The notes under the pieces: model-generated
Told to the model about the DNA's origin: nothing
Seen by the model: the letters and a program-made list of their open reading frames with translations, nothing else
Database searches by the model: none
Shown here: one piece after another, positions 7,401 to 9,097 of the stretch
How the letters are laid out: each line of letters begins with the position of its first letter
Position numbering within the stretch: the first letter of the stretch is position 1
Position numbers and translations under genes: made by a program
Assembly: GCA_003484785.1 (NCBI GenBank)
Contig: DNAD01000202.1
Span: 1-9,097, forward strand
Length of the DNA: 9,097 nucleotides
From: Lachnospiraceae bacterium
GTDB lineage: Bacteria; Bacillota; Clostridia; Lachnospirales; Lachnospiraceae
Reading direction: 5' to 3'

Positions 7401-8886
7401 GCGGCAAAAACCTGAAAAAGCCCGTCCTTTCCCGTGATATCATCCCTTTTGTTAATATAACAGCAAGCTTCAGTATCCCGGGGTTCAGAAAAAAACAGAG
7501 CTGAAGTACTATGTTAAACAGAAGTCTTTCAAGCGCTCTTTCCTCCCCGGCCACGATCCCGAACAGCGTATCCTCCGAAAGGTCGATGCACGCCGGAGCG
7601 TCCTTAAGTACCCCGTACCTGCTCTTTAGAAGCGACGGAAGCTTTCTCATGCGGTCATTTCCGAGGCTGAAATGCTCTTTCGGGATCTCCAGATTTACCG
7701 CCGGGCCCGGGTAATCTCCCAGCCCGAGCCTCACTGTCAGATAATCCCCGTCCCGTAACAGCCGGTTCCACAGATAACCTATATCAAAGGTCCTTGCAAG
7801 GCCGGCTGCGGAAGGAAACATATACTGCAGCACTTCAAGGTTAAAGAGATATTTTTCGCTGATCTTTTCTTCTATTTCCCTTATGTAATCCTCATAGGCG
7901 CGTTTCCTCCTCTTTTCTTTTATTCTCTCCTCAAGCCTGCGTCTCCTGAGATTTGCCGCGGCCCACACCGCTCCCAGGACAGCCGCGGTCACTGCCGTTA
8001 AAAGCCCCGTATACATAAAGGAGCTCGTGCCCGAAAGACCCTTGTTCTGACTGCCGTAGATCGCAAGGCCCGAGCCGAGTATCATTGGCACAGCCATGGT
8101 AAAGGACGGGCCTAAGGCAAGCAGGACGGATTCCTGCCTTATCTCCTGTTTTACGGGAGGAGCATCCAGCTCTATACGGGAGATGTCAAGCCTTTTTACG
8201 ATACGCGGGATAGGATGAAACTCATTGCAGATTGCGGCAGAGGTTATTTCATCCGGTTTGCTTAACGGCATTTCCTCAAGCCTTATAAAGAGCCCGGGAT
8301 CATTTTTCCTGAAGGACAGCTCCGATACCAGGATGCTATCCTTAAGCCAGATCAGCTTAAGTCCCGGAACAATGATCTCATCGGAATACCCAAGCTTTTT
8401 TAAGGTATCCTTTTCTATGTACTCTCGGTTTACATAACATCCATTTGTCCCCAATGTCCTCAGGTAAAACCCGTCTCTGTCCCTTTCGATCAGGAGATGG
8501 TCTCTGGACCAGAGGTTCTGCCGGGCGGCAGACAGGGTATGCTTTGTTCTTCGTCCAAGGCTTATGCTCTCTATCCCTGATATCGAAAAACGCCTTATGT
8601 TCTCCCCCTCGGAAAAGAAGGCTCCAAGGTATAACAGCTCCCCTTTCCCGCTCGTAAGCCGTACAAAGCTGTCTTCGGCAATAACCAGAGGCTCCCTCGT
8701 AAGCTCCTGTCCAAAACCGCTTATAAAGGTCGCCACAAGGCTGTCCGTGTCAAAGCTCAAGCCTATCCTGAGACTTTTTTTCAGCAGAAAAGCCTGTTTT
8801 TCAATTGTTACTTCCCCTGCTTCACCTTCTCGCAGCACGCTTTCGGATAAAAACATACTGTTGCAGATCAGCACGGTGATCTTCAT
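4474..8886 (-). CDS. essC: EssC, type VII secretion FtsK/SpoIIIE-family ATPase
   Basis: 1470 residues, close to the usual T7SSb EssC size. It is the membrane motor that binds and drives export of WXG100 substrates. Residues about 1-95 look like a degenerate FHA domain. Residues about 100-175 are a second FHA with G111-R112, S127-R-D-H130 and N148-G149. Two transmembrane segments lie near 254-277 and 290-313, followed by a basic/coiled stretch and a non-motor domain. ATPase domain 1 has Walker A GMTGSGKS at 691-698 and Walker B IIIDE with D801-E802. Domain 2 has Walker A GRSGSGKST from 1017, but Walker B ends D1117-N1118. Domain 3 has GRRKSGKT from 1306 and Walker B N1354-E1355. So only domain 1 looks fully catalytic. 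I prefer ATG 8886, two bases after the upstream stop, with a weak GGATGG site; a TTG at 8907 would add seven residues. Its end is coupled to the esaB-like gene. Confidence 0.95.
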   Translation of the reverse strand: MKITVLICNSMFLSESVLREGEAGEVTIEKQAFLLKKSLRIGLSFDTDSLVATFISGFGQELTREPLVIAEDSFVRLTSGKGELLYLGAFFSEGENIRRFSISGIESISLGRRTKHTLSAARQNLWSRDHLLIERDRDGFYLRTLGTNGCYVNREYIEKDTLKKLGYSDEIIVPGLKLIWLKDSILVSELSFRKNDPGLFIRLEEMPLSKPDEITSAAICNEFHPIPRIVKRLDISRIELDAPPVKQEIRQESVLLALGPSFTMAVPMILGSGLAIYGSQNKGLSGTSSFMYTGLLTAVTAAVLGAVWAAANLRRRRLEERIKEKRRKRAYEDYIREIEEKISEKYLFNLEVLQYMFPSAAGLARTFDIGYLWNRLLRDGDYLTVRLGLGDYPGPAVNLEIPKEHFSLGNDRMRKLPSLLKSRYGVLKDAPACIDLSEDTLFGIVAGEERALERLLFNIVLQLCFFLNPGILKLAVILTKGMISRERTGFFRFLPQLRGEGAYRIGFEKEEAEEIKTRFLNENGPGEGGGVQSEWVIISDDYAEVKELKKQREDLRIMLFTVDYNSLPGECSRIILDNGDFSGVINTRDSAENTQIVFDSIDHSEAERLVRRLGGLRLSGENGHIPIPKTVLIDRIFGISIEELKQYIVKSWKESNTVNDIRIPLGIEEDERICFLDLHESAHGPHGLIAGMTGSGKSEMLQTLILSLAIRYSPRTVSFFLIDYKGGGMAGLFKGLPHISGSISNLSGNNIYRAMVSVRSENERRQKLFLNNNVNRITEYEKKYLTGEAKEPLPHLFIIIDEFAELKKNEPEFMRELVSVAQVGRSLGIHLILATQKPQGTVDDNIRSNSRFRICLRVQDRQDSQDMLHKPDAAFIKEVGRAFLQVGNDELYEEFKGAYTMAVRGSPEKKEELSFLEKNGRREEENRQKRTYRGPGNEEITDFDIVREALLDTAGKLDLAPARRLWMKELGQSIEVNKSCVHDLYTYCLGQYDAPRRQEQGDFTLSLAKGGHHMILGRSGSGKSTLLQTLLCGFLYYETPSDLNTYIIDFSNGLLSAFRESFLSGACLTEEDTDRIKNLFFMLKKEQSSRKALYKGINFLTRKSLGEKASAIVLVIDNYGAFRQKTKEAFDEIVQELLKTGESVGIYLILTGGGVNPSDIPSKVHEACKTVICLTLPDRMNYSQSLRTLRCEVYPVEGIAGRGIGFLDGELLEFQTGLFFPGNDYERGIGIEAFIREKNQEYGELRAKKVPFIPDKPVLSNLLSQAKELWKTEEKKNRELVCGYRTDSGELFTIPLDRISSFIITGRRKSGKTGLINIIRESAAFSGYRCVSVSRPEELVKELKQSEKQIILLNEPSNLIGDIYGSSGKNNEEEILKLIRRNRENGLHNIIFELSREDFNNMTGRGVFEALREEAYGIHLGGMINEQMVFEFSELSFSQKNLSKKAGEGDVPFVSEELFFGGVRLPLWEG

Positions 8887-8887
8887 A

Positions 8888-9097
8888 TTACCATCCAATA
8901 CCGACAAAGCTTACGTTAAAGAGTCTTCCAAAGATTTCCGTACGAACGTACAGAAGTGTCATTACGATCCGTGCGGCAGCCCTGCCGCAGGACAGACAGA
9001 TGAAATATTCATCCGGATCCATTGTGAAACAGATACCGATCACGCTCCTTTGGGCCGTGACGGCAGTGAGCGCGATGTTACTATTCACAGCCGAATC
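8888..9097 (-). CDS. C-terminal end of an unrecognised gene upstream of essC (partial)
   Basis: This frame is open from the window edge to a TAA at 8890-8888, while the other two minus-strand frames are broken by several stops, so it is probably the tail of a longer gene. About 69 residues are visible. They contain a Cys pair (FICLSCGRAAARIV) and moderately hydrophobic, strand-like segments ending FNVSFVGIGW. An in-frame GTG at 9088 is possible, but I see no good ribosome binding site for it. The essC ATG follows the stop by one base, so both are very likely in one operon. I do not recognise it as EssA, EssB or EsaA, although a divergent secretion component is the natural expectation from position. 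Confidence 0.5.
   Translation of the reverse strand, partial: DSAVNSNIALTAVTAQRSVIGICFTMDPDEYFICLSCGRAAARIVMTLLYVRTEIFGRLFNVSFVGIGW

Noticed and set aside
8887..8907. TTG start for EssC seven codons upstream
   Set aside because: ATG 8886 sits just after the upstream stop, and the sequence from MKITVLI looks like the natural first strand of the FHA region; the TTG lies inside the upstream gene.
1..9097. CRISPR array, tRNA, rRNA or insertion sequence
   Set aside because: No spaced direct repeats, no cloverleaf or rRNA-like segments, and no transposase or inverted terminal repeats seen by eye.

Overview
All the genes I can support lie on the minus strand and form one type VII secretion (T7SSb, Ess/Yuk-type) locus of a Gram-positive bacterium. 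The FtsK/SpoIIIE ATPase EssC with an N-terminal FHA region, the YukD/EsaB-like ubiquitin fold and the WXG100 proteins identify it as the Bacillota form rather than a mycobacterial ESX. Strong AGGAGG-type ribosome binding sites, middling base composition and the downstream PD-(D/E)XK-like protein suggest an anaerobic Clostridia member, perhaps Lachnospiraceae. The taxonomic guess is inference.

Layout in transcription order (right to left): 9097-8888, the end of an unrecognised upstream gene; 8886-4474, essC, 1470 residues with three ATPase domains; 4474-4232, an esaB/yukD-like gene; 4219-3920, 3923-3615 and 3596-3297, three WXG100 genes in tight succession; 3296-3111, a 186-base gap; 3110-2796, a fourth WXG100 gene; 2795-1716, a von Willebrand A (VWA) membrane protein; 1732-368, an alpha/beta hydrolase (DUF2974/Mbeg1-like lipase) with a helical C-terminal domain; 367-258, an intergenic stretch with a possible weak terminator and a promoter; 257-1, the start of a separate PD-(D/E)XK-like gene that runs off the window.

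Working model: EssC drives export of the WXG100 proteins. The last gene is a candidate effector, a lipase whose catalytic domain comes first and whose C-terminal helical domain ends in a YxxxE signal. This resembles the reverse-domain T7SS lipase TslA of Staphylococcus aureus. Some of the small WXG100 proteins may be its partners. The VWA protein carries Thr-Glu-Leu motifs in a basic/acidic tail that could be read by the FHA domain of EssC, whose phosphothreonine-binding signature looks intact. EssA, EssB and EsaA are not in the window and would be expected upstream (beyond 9097) or elsewhere. No immunity gene follows the lipase.
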